64,000 bases of DNA from Corylus avellana (taxonomy: Eukaryota; Streptophyta; Magnoliopsida; Fagales; Betulaceae): assembly GCF_901000735.1 (NCBI RefSeq), contig NC_081542.1:34784204-34848203 (forward strand). Direction: 5' to 3'. Below, in pieces: positions 11,849 through 23,103 of the stretch. A model generated the notes under the pieces. That model saw nothing but the letters and a program-made list of their open reading frames with translations. It was not told where the DNA came from and did not search any database. The translations under genes and the position numbers were made by a program. The first letter of the stretch is position 1, and each line of letters starts with the position of its first letter.

Positions 11849-13224
11849 TGATAAGTACTAAAATATTTATATTTTCAGCCCTTAACTTGCATGTTTTAAT
11901 CCTTTGGTTTTGGTTAATTAGGACATTTTACTGCCTTTTTGTATTTTCTTTGTTTTATAGGCTTTTGGAAGAAAAGAAAGCATTTCTGGAAAAATTCCAA
12001 GCTTAAAGGGGCAAATTGGGAATACCTAGAGGATATGGTTAAGCTTAACCAATCATGGTTAAAGTTTAATCAAATAAAGGAAAGGATTAATTCGGAATTT
12101 CTCAATTTGAAGTCAAATCGGATTGGATGCAAAATTGGATTCTGAATACGTCTCGGTATTTTGACCATAACTTTCATCTCAGATATCCGATTGAGGTGAT
12201 TCAAGCGGCATTGGAAAGCTAACTCAAATTACTACAATTCATTATGAAATAGCATTTTCCCAATTCGGAGCGCCGCAAGGCCAAAATCATGCCGCAAGAT
12301 AGGACCGCAATTCTGGGCGAATCCTATTCCGATTTGGGCTTAGGTTTTCTTTATCCTAATTGGACTTGGACTTAAATCTCCGAAATTCCTAGCATTACTA
12401 GGGCTTCTAGGGCTCTCCTAAGCCATATAAATAGACCTCTAAGCCTCACAATTGGAGGAGGCCGTTTTAAGCTGAATTACGACGTATTGCCGTGGGGAAG
12501 CTTTTGCTTTGTTTTCCATTGTAAGTTTTATTCTTTCGATGATGACAATTCAATTGGGGATTATTTTTGTTATCATGAGAGGCTAAATCTTTCAACTAAG
12601 GTTGAAGATGAAGCTTCGTCATTGACAAACTCATGTATTCTCGTATTTTGTTTATACAATTTTGACTTCGAATAAGGATGTTGTAGATTTTCATTCAATT
12701 GCTTGATTTATATCTTTTAATTGAATGTGATGAACTATTATGTGTTGGAGTTTGATATTTGATGTGTTTCATCCTTCGGATACATCAAATCATTCGATTG
12801 AAATCGGATATCCGTTGTGATTCGTTAACCAAACGGATACATAGGATGATTTAATTTCGAATCGGATATTTGTTGTGATTTGTAAAAATGGGTGGATTCA
12901 TTGAATGATTTAAACTTGATATTTGTAAAACATCGAATATAGTTTTCGATTGTAGGAACAAATACGAGAATATAGAGTTAAGATTTGGCGAAGTGAATTC
13001 TAAAACCTTAGTGTTCTTTACCATTTTATTTCATTATTTTCTTTAGTTTATGTTTTATTTTGCACTACAAAAATCACAAAATTCGGAACTAGGTTAAAAT
13101 AGAGTTGGTTTAAATAGAAATTGGTTTACACAACACAAATCCCTGTGGATCGACCTCGCACTTGCACACACGCTATATTGCACACGACTCGTGCACTTGC
13201 GAGTACAATTAAATTTGTACATCA
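11849..13224 (+). repeat. Athila-1 3' LTR
   Basis: A 1376-bp LTR that pairs with 3913-5290, followed by the target duplication ATTAG. Confidence 0.95.
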
Positions 13225-13472
13225 ATTAGCATATTGTTATATTATCTAAATATAATTAGTTATAGATATCAAAGCCCTACCTTTTTATTATTATCAAATC
13301 AAAATCAATCTTTGTTTTGTTTTACTTAAGAAATTTATTTTAAGCAAAATTTAGCAATCCTCGGGGAAATGATCCCCGTACTTGCATCATATACTACAAT
13401 GTTGACCTTGTGCACTTGCAGGTATAACGTACAATTATTTGCCTATTAATTTAGGTAGATATTTGCACAACA
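13225..13472 (+). mobile_element. Athila-2 left LTR, part 2
   Basis: It resumes the LTR interrupted at 3912 and parallels 21945-22188, ending GATATTTGCACAACA at 13472. With part 1 it gives the 5' LTR of Athila-2 minus its first ~215 bp. Confidence 0.88.
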
Positions 13473-13739
13473 AGTTTTTGGCGCCGTTGTCGGGGATTGC
13501 GGCAAATTTTGTTTTAAATTATTTTCCTTTAGTTTTGTTATTTAAATGTTTAATTTTAAATTTTGTTTTTATCAAAAATCAAAAATATTTTCCGTTTTTC
13601 TTCATTTTTTCTATTCTCTTTTTTGTTTCAGTTTTGCGGCACTAGCATTCTGTTACTGCAATCGAGCGGCGGCCGAGTGTGATCGAGCGCACTAACCTGC
13701 GATCGAGCGCAGTTCCAGGGAGCATCCGAACAAGCAGCA

Positions 13740-15598
13740 CTGAAGCTATTTTGACTGCAGAGGCAATTCAATTTATGCAAGGTCGTCGATCTCAAGATTC
13801 AACCATCATTCCACTCGATCCCGAAATTGAGCGGATAATTCGACAAAGGCCTAAAGACAAAGAAGAAGAGGAAGAAGTTGAGGAAACAATGGAAGATTTG
13901 CAAGAGAACTCACCAATAATGCCCAGACCACTAGAGGCGAATCCACCACTGGTGTGCAGACCGATGAAACAGGCTTTCATCCCAACAAACCTTAACCAGC
14001 CATCATGCATAGCATATCAACCGGAGGTGGAAGGCAATTATTATATTTCTCCTCAAATACTCAATGCATTGACTCACTTCAGGGGCATAGCTACTGAGGA
14101 TCCTAACTTGCATTTTAAGGAGTTCTTTGATCTATGCAAGCTGTAGCACATACAAGGCCTAACTCCAGAGAGACTCAGGTTAGTCCTTTTTCCTTTCTCT
14201 TTGAAAGATAATGCTAAACTGTGGTATAATTCTTTGCCTGTAGATTCCATCCATACTTGGGAGGAATTAGCCACCAAGTTCCTGAAGAAGTTTTTTCCAA
14301 CTCAAAAGACAAGATAGCTTAAAAGGGAACTCCAAATGTTCCAATAGAGAGATGGAGATCTTTTCTTCGAGGCATGGGACTACTTCAATGCATTGCTTCT
14401 AAAGTGCCCACATCACAACATCCCTCAAGATGACTAGGTACAAATTTTTTATGAAGGGTTAGATGATACTAACAAATGGATGGTTGATTCAGCTTGTGGA
14501 TGAGCACTTATGGAAAAGAGCAGTGAGGAAGCCATGGAGCTCTTCGAAACACTGAGTGAGCACTCCCAGCAGTTCTGCTCTAGAGGGAGGCGAGGAGTAA
14601 AAAGTAAAGGCATGTATGAAGTGAACCTCAATGGTGGATCTCCAAATCAGATGGCTACTGTGGAAAGAAAGCTGGATATGATTGTCAAAGCCATGACTGC
14701 TCAGAACATCTCACCTATTCAACAAGACACGCTAATCCAGGTATGTGCCATATGTTGTCAATTTGATCACACCACTAAGACTTGTCTTTTGTCTCCATTT
14801 GCAGATCAAGAAGAGGCGAATTATGTGGGACAAAACAATTACCCCCTCAAGAACAATCCATACTCCAACACCTACAATCCAGGGTGGCGTAACCACCCCA
14901 ATTTCGTATGGAGTAACAATCAGAATGCTCTAAACCCTCAAGGGCAGCAGAGGGGTCCCCAACAAGCAGTCCAACTAGTTCAGGAACCGAAGAAGAATGA
15001 CCTGGAGAATATTGTACACCAATTTGTGATTGCACAACAACAAACCAATGCCAAGCATGACCAGTCCATTCAAATGACCGAGCAAGCTATCCAAAGACTA
15101 GAAGTACAAATGGGGCAAATGGCAAAGGAGCTAAGTGAAAGAAAGCAGGGTGAATTTCCATCCCAAACAATCTCCAATCCAGGGGGTCACCAGCAATTGA
15201 AAGCAGTCACAATTCTCAGAAATGGCAAAGTCATAGGAACTGAAGAGACACCTCAAGCATCCCCAAATGAAGCCTCAACATCCAAGGTAAGTAAAATGGA
15301 GAAGGTGCATGCACCACCCTTCCTTCAAAAGTTAGTAAAGCCAAAGAAAGAAAAACAACTCATTGACATTTTTGAAACCTTGAGGAAAGTGGAGATTAAC
15401 ATTCCTTTATTAGATGCAATTAAACAGATTCCCTCATATGCTACATTTTTAAAGGATTGTTGCACTAATAAAAGGAAGTTTCAGGAGCATGAGACAGTGG
15501 CTTTAACAGAGGAGGTAAGTGCGGTTTTGTTAAGAAAATTATCACCGAAGCTAACAGATCCAGGTAGTTTTACCATTCCTTGCAGGATAGGAGACCAT
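13740..15598 (+). pseudogene. Athila-2 gag with several stops
   Basis: This is the capsid gene of Athila-2. Readable blocks are LDPEIERIIRQRPKDKEEEE near 13818, HFRGIATEDPNLHFKEFFDL near 14078, LFPFSLKDNAKLWYNSLP near 14185, and zinc-knuckle-like CAICCQFDHTTKTCLLSPF near 14747. [19 protein letters not shown] near 14870 is the Athila '[12 protein letters not shown]' line, and IPLLDAIKQIPSYATFLKD near 15403 is the segment before protease. Stops interrupt it at about 14144, 14316, 14345, 14434 and 14501. Most look like TAG or TAA in place of CAG or CAA. Confidence 0.85.
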
Positions 15599-15607
15599 CT
15601 TTTTGAA

Positions 15608-16603
15608 GGATCCGGCTTGCATGCGGTAGTGAAAACTACTGCATGCCTGCGGTTGGTGGAAAAAGGTACCGTTTTCCACTTTAAGAAACTATGTTTAAAA
15701 TACAAATAATATAAAATTCTTAAAATTTAAAAATTATAAAATAATAATAATTAAAAAATATTAAAAAAACTAAAAAAAAGAAAAAAGAAGGGAGAACTAG
15801 AAACAGATATCAGGGAGAGAGAAGGAGGCGGAGAGAGAGAGAGTGAACCGAGAGCGGCGAGAGGCAGAGAGAGAGGAAGAGGTGGCACCGTGGGCAGTGT
15901 AGGCGTGCTCCGGTGAACCATTGCTGGAGCCCGAAGGCCTCTAAACTCAAAACTCCATTTCAATTGGTATAAATTATAGGTCCTATTTCATATGGGTATT
16001 GAATTTGGGGGTTTCTTTTCTATTGATTTTCTGGATTTAGCTTGAGTTTGTGGATATTCCGTTTGGTTACTGAGAAAAGTTGGGGAATGGAAAGAAAATG
16101 TCGGTTTTGGAAAGATTGTGAGTTTTATTGGGTCGTGCTCTTGTTTGATTTCTGGGTAATTGGCCTGGGGTAGTTTTATATGCTTTTGTATCAGAGCAAA
16201 AAACTTCTCCATCTTCACCTCCTCTTTTGTCATTTTCCATGGATGAAGTATGGAAAATTCTGCTTGCCTTAAAAAAAATGGTCAATGGTAGTGAAAAAAA
16301 AAAAAAAAAAAGCCGGTCTGCAAATTGGGCGAGATGAAGAAGAAGAAGAAAAGAAGAAAAGAAATGAACGAGCTGGAGAAGAAGAAGAGGAGCAACGAGA
16401 AGATGAAGATGATGTGCAGTGGAGTTTTTTAGTTTTTTAATATTTTTATTTTTTAAATTATTGAATTTTTTTAATATTAAATGAATTTTATATTATTTCT
16501 TTTAAAAAATTATTTTTTTATTGCCCTAAACGACCCCAAACTGGGTCGTTTTGGGCTACCGCATGGTGCGGTATTTTTTCACTACCACACCTAAGCCGGA
16601 TCC
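15608..16603. mobile_element. Non-autonomous Mutator-like element, candidate Pack-MULE
   Basis: A 996-bp insertion splits the Athila-2 protease. It is flanked by a perfect 9-bp duplication CTTTTTGAA (15599-15607 and 16604-16612). Its ends are imperfect inverted repeats: GGATCCGGCTTgcatgcGGTAGTGAAAA on the left, and on the right the reverse of GGATCCGGCTTaggtgtGGTAGTGAAAAA. A 9-bp duplication is the Mutator signature. The interior is not A/T-rich filler: it has a purine-rich GAGAGAG stretch (15810-15880) and then a sequence with the texture of a plant 5'UTR and first intron (GTTTGGTTACTGAGAAAAGT near 16055). That suggests captured host gene sequence. No transposase is present. Confidence 0.75.
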
Positions 16604-16942
16604 CTTTTTGAAAGAGCGCTACTGGATCTAGGAGCAGGGGTTAATTTGCTGCCTTACACTATATATGAGACACTGGGTTTGGGGGAGCTTCAACCAACCT
16701 CGATCACCTTGCAATTGGCAGACAGAAGTATCAAAAGACCAAGAAGTATACTTGAGGATGTTTTGGTAAAGGTAGGTATTTTTATTTTAACTGCTAATTT
16801 TATTGTATTGGATGTGGAAGAATCTCCTATGCCATCACCTTTACCTATTATCTTAGGAAGACCCTTTCTGAGAACTATCGATACTATAATAGTTGTGAAA
16901 AAGGGTATTGTGAATATGGAGGTGAATGGTGAGACAATATAG
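16604..16942 (+). pseudogene. Athila-2 protease, 3' part
   Basis: Downstream of the insertion the frame resumes with LLDLGAGVNLLPYTIYETLG. It is followed by [20 protein letters not shown] and the Athila line PLPIILGRPFLRT. The active-site triplet is DLG, as in Athila proteases. A stop at 16940 ends the frame and the rest of pol is missing. Confidence 0.82.
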
Positions 16943-18231
16943 TTCAAAATATTTGATGCATTGAAATCACCTCAAGATGATTTCGAATGTTTTGATGTTT
17001 GTATAATCCAAGGTGTTAGTGAGACAGTTTTGTAGGACCGACATAAATATCCATTGAAGACTCCCCTCACTCACAAGTTCACAAGGCGAAACATTATGCC
17101 AATCTATGCAGATGTTATTGAGGACATCATTGAAGCAGAGCACTCCCTTGAACCCTTTCCATCATATCCAAGTGCTAAGAGGAAGCTACAGCTGCATTAA
17201 CTAGAAGAATTGCGGTATGAAGCAAATGGGGATACCAAGCTCCACAAGAAAAGACCCAAGGCTTATCATCATAAGAAGCATGTCAAAAAGAGTTTTATGA
17301 GGGACATAAATTGTTGACCTATACTTCAAAATTAAGTCCTGTCCCAGCAACACCAAGAGCACTTGAACCACAGTCTGTGGAGTTCAAGTGCATCTCCCCA
17401 CACTAGTAGCACTGCAGCTACTAGTAAAAGCATTTGAGCAGTCTAGGGGCTCAAGCGCATCTCCTCAAAACAGTGGTACTGAGGCCATTGAAGGTGGTAC
17501 AATTCTCTATCCCTTAGTTTCTTTTCCATTGTGTCCAAACTTTTCCTAATTTCCTGTAGTGCTTTGCGTGTTTTTACTTATATTTTGTGTTTGTTTTGTT
17601 TCTTTTTATTTCAAAAAGTTGCTGTTCATTTTGTATTTTTATTCCAAAAAAAAAAAAAAAAAAAATTGCTTTACATGCTGTTACTGTGATCGACTGTAAC
17701 CTGTGTGCAAACGAGCCCAGGGCCCAACTTTTGGCTGTGTTACTCTCTGGTACTGCGATCGAGTGCACCTTGCGTGCGTTCGAGCAAGGTGCGCCGTACA
17801 CACCCCCATTTCTCCCCTGCACTGTACACACCCCTCACTTCTCCCTTGCGCCATACACACCCCCAGCACCTTCACCCTCACTTAACCGGCGCACCACCAC
17901 TCTCACCTCACCTCCACCAGTTTTCACCCCCCACTACCACACCTCCACGACTCCATTCTCCCCTACGGCCACTACCTGCACCACACAACACTCACACCCA
18001 TTCCACCCATCACCCATCAGCACTCCAACTTCCCCTTATACCCACTCTACATTTTTTTTCAATTTTTTTTTTTTTTTTGCAAATTATGGGTGTTTCACCA
18101 CCCATATTTGCCTTTGTGGTTGGATTTTCATTCTTTTGCAGGGGGTTTGGGCAAGTTCTACTGTGGTTTTGAACCCTTGGTCGTACCATTGCACACCAAG
18201 TGTTCGACAGAATTCCTGAACCAAGTTCATC
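16943..18231 (+). other. Athila-2 pol remnant and inter-ORF leader
   Basis: Between 16943 and about 17310 there are degraded protease-downstream and integrase-tail fragments with stops. From 17490 the sequence is noncoding: T-rich, an A-tract at 17646-17664, GATCGAGTGCA-type motifs (17690-17795), then a C-rich CACACCCC / CTCCAC stretch (17800-18050). Open frames across the C-rich part are compositional and were not called. Confidence 0.65.
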
Positions 18232-19173
18232 ATGCTGAAAACTCGAGCTTCATCCTCTCGGGGCTCTGATTCCCAAGCCATTTCCTCCCCACCCACTTTT
18301 GAGGAGCGGGAGCTGTTGTTTGAAACGACTTTTGCCATCCGAGATGATTTTGAACACCTTGAAGCTACTCAATGGGCGGTCGCAGAGTTCAAGCGCCGGG
18401 GGCTAAAGAAGCTATTCAAGCCAGTCACCTCCACTCCATACAAAAAATTGGTGACCGAGTTCTATGCACACCTGTCTCATGATTGCAACAGGCTGGCTGC
18501 TCTATCTTCCACAGTTCATGGTCGAGCTATTTAAGTAATTAAGGCTGACACTGCCGCTGCTCTCCAATCCAATGATGAACACCCTCTAGAAGAAGCGCAG
18601 CTTGAAGAGCAGCCTCCCAAATTCTATGTAGTGGAAATCATTGAAGACATGTGTCTAGGGTGATATGCCGACACTCACCATAATGCCAGCAGCCGGTCCA
18701 AGCTTCCTCCATAGCTCTGGTTTGTGGACTCTATTTTGCACCGCAATGCTTTTCCCCTGGGGCACAAGACTCAAAGGCGGGACCAATTCTTACAAACACT
18801 CTACGCCTTTCATAAAGGTGCCTGGTGTTCCATTCCTCACATCGTATGGAACCAAATTCACAAGTTTTGGAATGGAGTGAATGTCGGGGGAGCTGAGTAT
18901 ACCCACTCATGGGGGCTGCCTTTTCCATACTTAATCACTTACGTCCTCCGGAAAAAGGGCATCAAGGGCACTGCAATAGATGAGCTAGTCACCACTACCC
19001 TAAAGTTTGGCATTCGCCAATGGAACCAAAGCTGCTCCCACATTCCCAAAGTACCTCAAGCACCAATAGCTGAAGCGGAAGAGTTTGAGGCAGAGCCGAT
19101 GGCCGAAGATGAACCTGAAGTTGAGCCGGAAGCAGCAGAGAAGGAGGCCCTTGTCACTCTACGTGCAGCATAG
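18232..19173 (+). pseudogene. Athila-2 downstream ORF (env-position, 'putative plant transposon protein' type)
   Basis: Some Athila elements carry an extra ORF between pol and the 3' LTR. Here it starts MLKTRASSSRGSDSQAISS and includes PYKKLVTEFYAHLSHDCNRL, which resembles the plant-specific domain annotated as putative plant transposon protein. It also has GAEYTHSWGLPFPYLITYVL and an acidic tail (EFEAEPMAEDEPEVEPE). A stop at 18532, more stops near 18660-18720 and a frame change break it. No signal peptide or transmembrane helix is seen, so an envelope function is not claimed. A coiled-coil-like stretch (EEVARLRRELANQ) continues after the stop at 19171. Confidence 0.65.
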
Positions 19174-19704
19174 TATCACTCCATCAGTGAAGAAGTGGCA
19201 AGGCTTCGGCGAGAGTTAGCTAATCAAAGACAAAAGGTTCTGGAGGATAAAGTCTTGATGGACCAAAGACTAGCTGCCCTAGAAGAACTGATGCGGTCCA
19301 TTCTTAGCCGTTTGCCACCACCATCTAGAGCATCTTCTTTGGGACAGCATTGAGAGGGGACCCACCGTCTGGCTGAAGACGTTAAACTTAGCACTCATGG
19401 GAGGCACCCCATAGTTTATCTTGTTATTTTGTTTTCGTTGTTTTTCACTTCATCTTTATATTTATCTTTAGTTTTGTTTCATTTTACTTGTTTTCGTGTT
19501 CTTTTATTTTGAAGGGACAAGTGTGCTTCGATTCAAGTTTGGGGGTGTGCTATGAGCAATGCTTTTTCAGACCATGCTGTCCATATCCCGGGTAAATTCT
19601 TTCTATGTTTTAGACACATTGGAGACAATGTGTCATTTAAGTTTGGGGGTATAGGAACACTCTACACACACTTTGTCACAGTTTCATGTTATATGTTTCG
19701 TTTG

Positions 19705-19736
<32 letters not shown>

Positions 19737-19988
19737 GCCTTAAAATTTTGGTTAATCTAAGAGAATTGTGGTTTGATTTCATTAGTGAGCTTAAAATTTT
19801 GAACACATGATCTGATGATAGAATTTGTTAAGTTGGTTACTTGCTTAGGACAGTTGAGAAATTTCATATTTGATCTAATCACACAAGCACATCAACACAT
19901 AATTTGTGGGGTATGACATGAAAGTCTGATGTGTGTGTTTTTATGTATAGGGTGCAACTGGATGATTTATTAGATGATACTTTTGGGC

Positions 19989-20042
<54 letters not shown>

Positions 20043-20866
20043 GCGTGTGTGTGTGTGCGCGCGTGTGTGATAAAAAAAATAAAATAAAATAATATGATCA
20101 TTGATAAGCTTTTCACTGAGTAACTGGACCTCTTGCCTCAAAGCATTGAGTGTTCACGTCAAAAGGTGAAAAATTTTGATTAGGTTAATGTCCTCGTTAG
20201 TCTGGTTTCGTAGCCTTTTTGACTCGAATTAGTAAGTCATTTGGGTGTCTCTACACCTAATGCCCTAAAACCATCTGGTTTGGAAGTCATTGACTTAACA
20301 CTCGTTACATGGATCAATTAAAAAGCTTAAGGGAACCAAACATTACACAACTGGACGAGAAAAAAAAGATAAGAAAAAGAAAATTATGCCATTGTTGTTC
20401 ATTCTAATAGGGATTTCAGTGAACTTTGAGATATGGAGACATTGTACATTGGAAATACTTGGAAGCCTCATAATTTTGTGTTAGTTCATTTTACACTGTT
20501 TTCAAACTTGTGATGTTTTAGCATGTCCTTTGTAAGTAATTGAACTTTGAGATTCCAATTCATTGTGAAGATGGAGTTCATCTTTTTAAGCTTGCTAATG
20601 AATAAAAATCATGATCTTAAAGTGATACTTTAATTTTTGGGATAATATGAACTATGCATGATGTTTGTGGGTAACATTCCTGAAAAACCCTCACGAGACT
20701 TCACTCGTCCTCTAGGGAATTCCTAGGAGTTTAAAAGGCTTGTTGCATATACTGAATGCAATCGTACATCTCACGAAAGATGAATTTATCTTTTTGTTTT
20801 TAGTTTTTCCATTTAGTTTTTAGTTTTGTATTGCTAAGGAACTAGCAATATGTAAGCTTGGGGGTG
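19174..20866 (+). other. Athila-2 3' noncoding region
   Basis: It contains the box TTAGCACTCATGGGAGGCAC near 19388, repeated GTTTGGGGGT tracts (19538, 19644), a pair of phrases around 'acattggagacaatgtg' (19615-19635) and a microsatellite. It also carries the block CTCACGAGACTTCACTCGTCC at 20691, shared with Athila-1 and Athila-3. It ends in the polypurine tract AAGCTTGGGGGTG before 20867. Confidence 0.75.
19988..20070. repeat. (AT)n(GT)n microsatellite
   Basis: An AT dinucleotide run followed by about 30 GT/GC dinucleotides inside the Athila-2 3' region. Confidence 0.95.
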
Positions 20867-22188
20867 TGTTAAGTGCCAAAATATTCATATTTTAGCCCTT
20901 AATTTACATTTGTTAATACTTTAGTTTTGGTTAATTTATGTCATTTTAGTTCTTTTATGTGTTTTCTTTGTTTTTGTAGGTCCTTGGAAGGAAAGGAGGC
21001 AATCTCAGAAGTTTCGGGCTTAAAGAGCGATTTTGAAGAAAATTGGAGGCTCTGGTAGTGCGGTCGATCGCAGGGGAGCTGCAATCAAGCGCACTACATG
21101 CGAAGACCACGAGCGCATGGCACTTGCGATCGAGTGCCCAGCATGAGAGGATTGATCACACACGGGCTGCGATCGAGCGCACCTGTGCGTGATGAGCAAG
21201 TCAGCCGCCAGCCTTGATATGGAAAGTATAATTTCTATGGTTTTGTAACTTTGTGCGAACTAGGGCTCAAACCCTATGATTTTTAGGGTTTCTAGAGTAT
21301 TCCTAAGGCTTATAAATAGACCCTTAAACATCTAGAATAGACACACAATTTCTAAGGAGAAGAATTGAAGCTCTTCAAGTTCAAGTTTCGGGTTTATTCT
21401 TTTCCTTTCTTTTTATTTTATGAAGATGTTTAACATCAAACTTATGTGTAACTAATTTACTTAGTAGGGCTAGATTGAAGCCCTAATTATATTTAGTTAA
21501 TATTCAATATTGGCGCCTTTGCGATGATCATATTATGATATTTAACTTGATTAATTTCTGCTTTCATAAATTTCTCATATGTGTTTGCCTGATCAACATA
21601 TACATATAGTATGGACTAGTTAGTTAAATTAATTTAGATGACTGAGTCCTGGATTTAATAAAAGTAACAAAAGAAATTCACACCGAGTTCTTGGGTTAAT
21701 CAACATGGAGAACCGGGAGTATACACCCATGCCTTAGGTCTCATGTGTTTGTCGATTTTCACAGAATCATGCTTTCTTAAAGAACAACTTAAATATACAC
21801 TCATGCTAAATCCTTTAAAAAAAAAAAGAATTAGAGTATAAACTCATACCTAACTCATTGCTTAGGAAAATTTATAGCTTAAGGAGTATACACTCATGCC
21901 CTTAGGTTGACAAACATTAGATATACATAACATGAACAAAATATTGGTATATTGTTATATTATCTAAATATAATTAGTGGTGGATATCAAAGCCCTGCCT
22001 TTTTATTATTATCAAATCAAAATCAATCTTTATTTTGTTTTACTTAAGGAATTTATTTAAAGTAAAATTTAGCAATCCTCGTGGGAATGATCACGTACTT
22101 GCATCATATACTACTATGTTGATCTTGTGCACTTGTGGGTAAAACATACAATTATTTGCCATTAATTTAGGTAGATATTTGCACAACA
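20867..22188 (+). repeat. Athila-2 right LTR
   Basis: A 1322-bp LTR, TGTTAAGTGCCAAAA...TTTGCACAACA. It holds a cluster of GCGATCGAGCGCA-type motifs (21057-21190) and a TATA-like TTATAAATAGACCC near 21310. Confidence 0.9.
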
Positions 22189-22305
22189 TATTTTATAAAC
22201 AATCTTAATGTTTCCACCACTTAGTATCATCTTTTTGAGGTGTAGAGATCCGTGAGTATTGTTCCCCGCGGAATAAGGCTGTAAGATTAACTGTGGAATT
22301 AATTA
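22189..22305. other. Short spacer between Athila-2 and the minus-strand gypsy fragment
   Basis: It holds a G/C-rich phrase (TGTTCCCCGCGGAATAAGG) of LTR texture, but no bounded element was recognised. Confidence 0.3.
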
Positions 22306-23080
22306 TCAATTAATTAATTTTCGGGGCGTTACAAATATCCGGGCACTTCCGAGCAACGTCATGAGGAATGCTCTGCACGCCACCTCATCGGGAATTCCGT
22401 GGAGATCTAAATGGGTCCGGAAGCTTTCAAAATGTTCCATGGGGTCGCCAATGCCAGAATAACTAGCAAATTGAGGGGTTTTAAACTTGTCAGGTAAACG
22501 GAATTCCGTTGCCTGTTTGGTAAAGGGTGAATCGGTACCCTGTAGCAATTTATTCGCCAAAGAGGCTTGTCCTTCCTCTTTGCGCTCATCTCCGGGTACC
22601 TCTGTTCGAGTTCTACCGTGATCTGGTTTAGATCTCCCGTATTTTGGTTGCCCGGAGCTTGGTTGTTTGGAACTGGGTTGCCCGGATCATGATGGTTGCT
22701 CTCCGGTCTTCCACCCAACGGCAGTGCTTGCCTGACGTTATCCTCCTGATGATCATGATCGTTGACGTGGTTGTTCAGCTCGCCTTATGCTTCAACTCGT
22801 GGTTCTCGGTTTGTGACAGAGCGAGATGGTCCCGGGGACCGGCCTCGCAGTTCTTCATTTTGTCTCCTTAAGGCTTCAACTTCAGTCTCTAGTTTTGCTA
22901 CGCGATCCGAGTTTCTCCCACCTGAAGGACGTGGCGGAGGCGAATTGACTTGGCCTGGATTTGGTTGATTAACCACGATCCCCGGTCTTCTTCGTCGTCG
23001 ATTAATTTGACTTTCGGATAGTGTGTTGGCCACCATTACAGATTATTATTATTATTATTATTTAATGGAAAAACTAAAGC
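22306..23080 (-). pseudogene. Tat-like Ty3/gypsy gag, 5' part, frameshifted
   Basis: On the minus strand the gag begins near 23036 (MVANTLSESQINRRRRRPG). It runs through a coiled-coil-like segment (VAKLETEVEALRRQNEELRG) and, after a frame change near 22560-22720, reads PFTKQATEFRLPDKFKTPQF and SGIGDPMEHFESFRTHLDLH. This matches the gag core of the Tat element at 37240-37400 in the same order. It stops at about 22306, and no protease or reverse transcriptase follows. Confidence 0.75.
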
Positions 23081-23102
23081 ATTTTCCACATACGGCGCCA
23101 AA
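23081..23102 (-). promoter_or_regulatory. Primer binding site of the minus-strand gypsy fragment
   Basis: On the minus strand it reads TTTGGCGCCGTATGTGGAAA between LTR and gag. It resembles the segment after the Tat LTR at 36602 (GTTTAGTGCCGTCTGTGGGAA). Confidence 0.6.
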
Positions 23103-23103
23103 G

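Larger units (their letters stand above)
3913..13224 (+). mobile_element. Athila-1: young full-length Athila (Ty3/gypsy) element
   Basis: It is bounded by LTRs 3913-5290 and 11849-13224, both starting TGATAAGT and ending TTTGTACATCA. A perfect 5-bp target duplication ATTAG lies at 3908-3912 and 13225-13229. By eye the LTRs differ at about nine sites (two single-base indels) over 1.38 kb, which points to recent insertion. Order: LTR, PBS, leader, gag-pol, 3' noncoding, polypurine tract, LTR. A 100-N gap (11491-11590) sits where other Athilas carry a further ORF and a long 3' noncoding region. The element lies in the left LTR of Athila-2. Confidence 0.95.
13473..20866 (+). mobile_element. Athila-2 internal region (defective; pol core deleted)
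   Basis: PBS TGGCGCCGTTGTCGGGGA lies at 13479-13496 (one change from the tRNA-Asp PBS). The contents in order are: leader with GATCGAGCGCA motifs, broken gag, start of protease, inserted Mutator-like element (15608-16603), rest of protease, then a jump to integrase C-terminal-like sequence (KRKLQLH...LEELRYEAN near 17180). After that come a second leader-like stretch, a downstream ORF and a long 3' noncoding region ending at polypurine tract GCTTGGGGGTG. Reverse transcriptase, RNase H and the integrase core are absent, so mobilisation would have needed another Athila. Confidence 0.88.

Noticed and set aside
17587..18219. A 210-codon Pro/Thr-rich ORF
   Set aside because: It spans an A-tract, a C-rich low-complexity stretch and a T-tract; its openness comes from composition, and it overlaps the start of the recognised Athila ORF in another frame.
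18232..19173. Envelope protein for Athila-2
   Set aside because: Position alone suggests env; no signal peptide, transmembrane helix or envelope motif is visible.
22235..22340. Short element ending CGGGGCGTTACA
   Set aside because: It has LTR-end texture, but no partner, duplication or clear start could be found.
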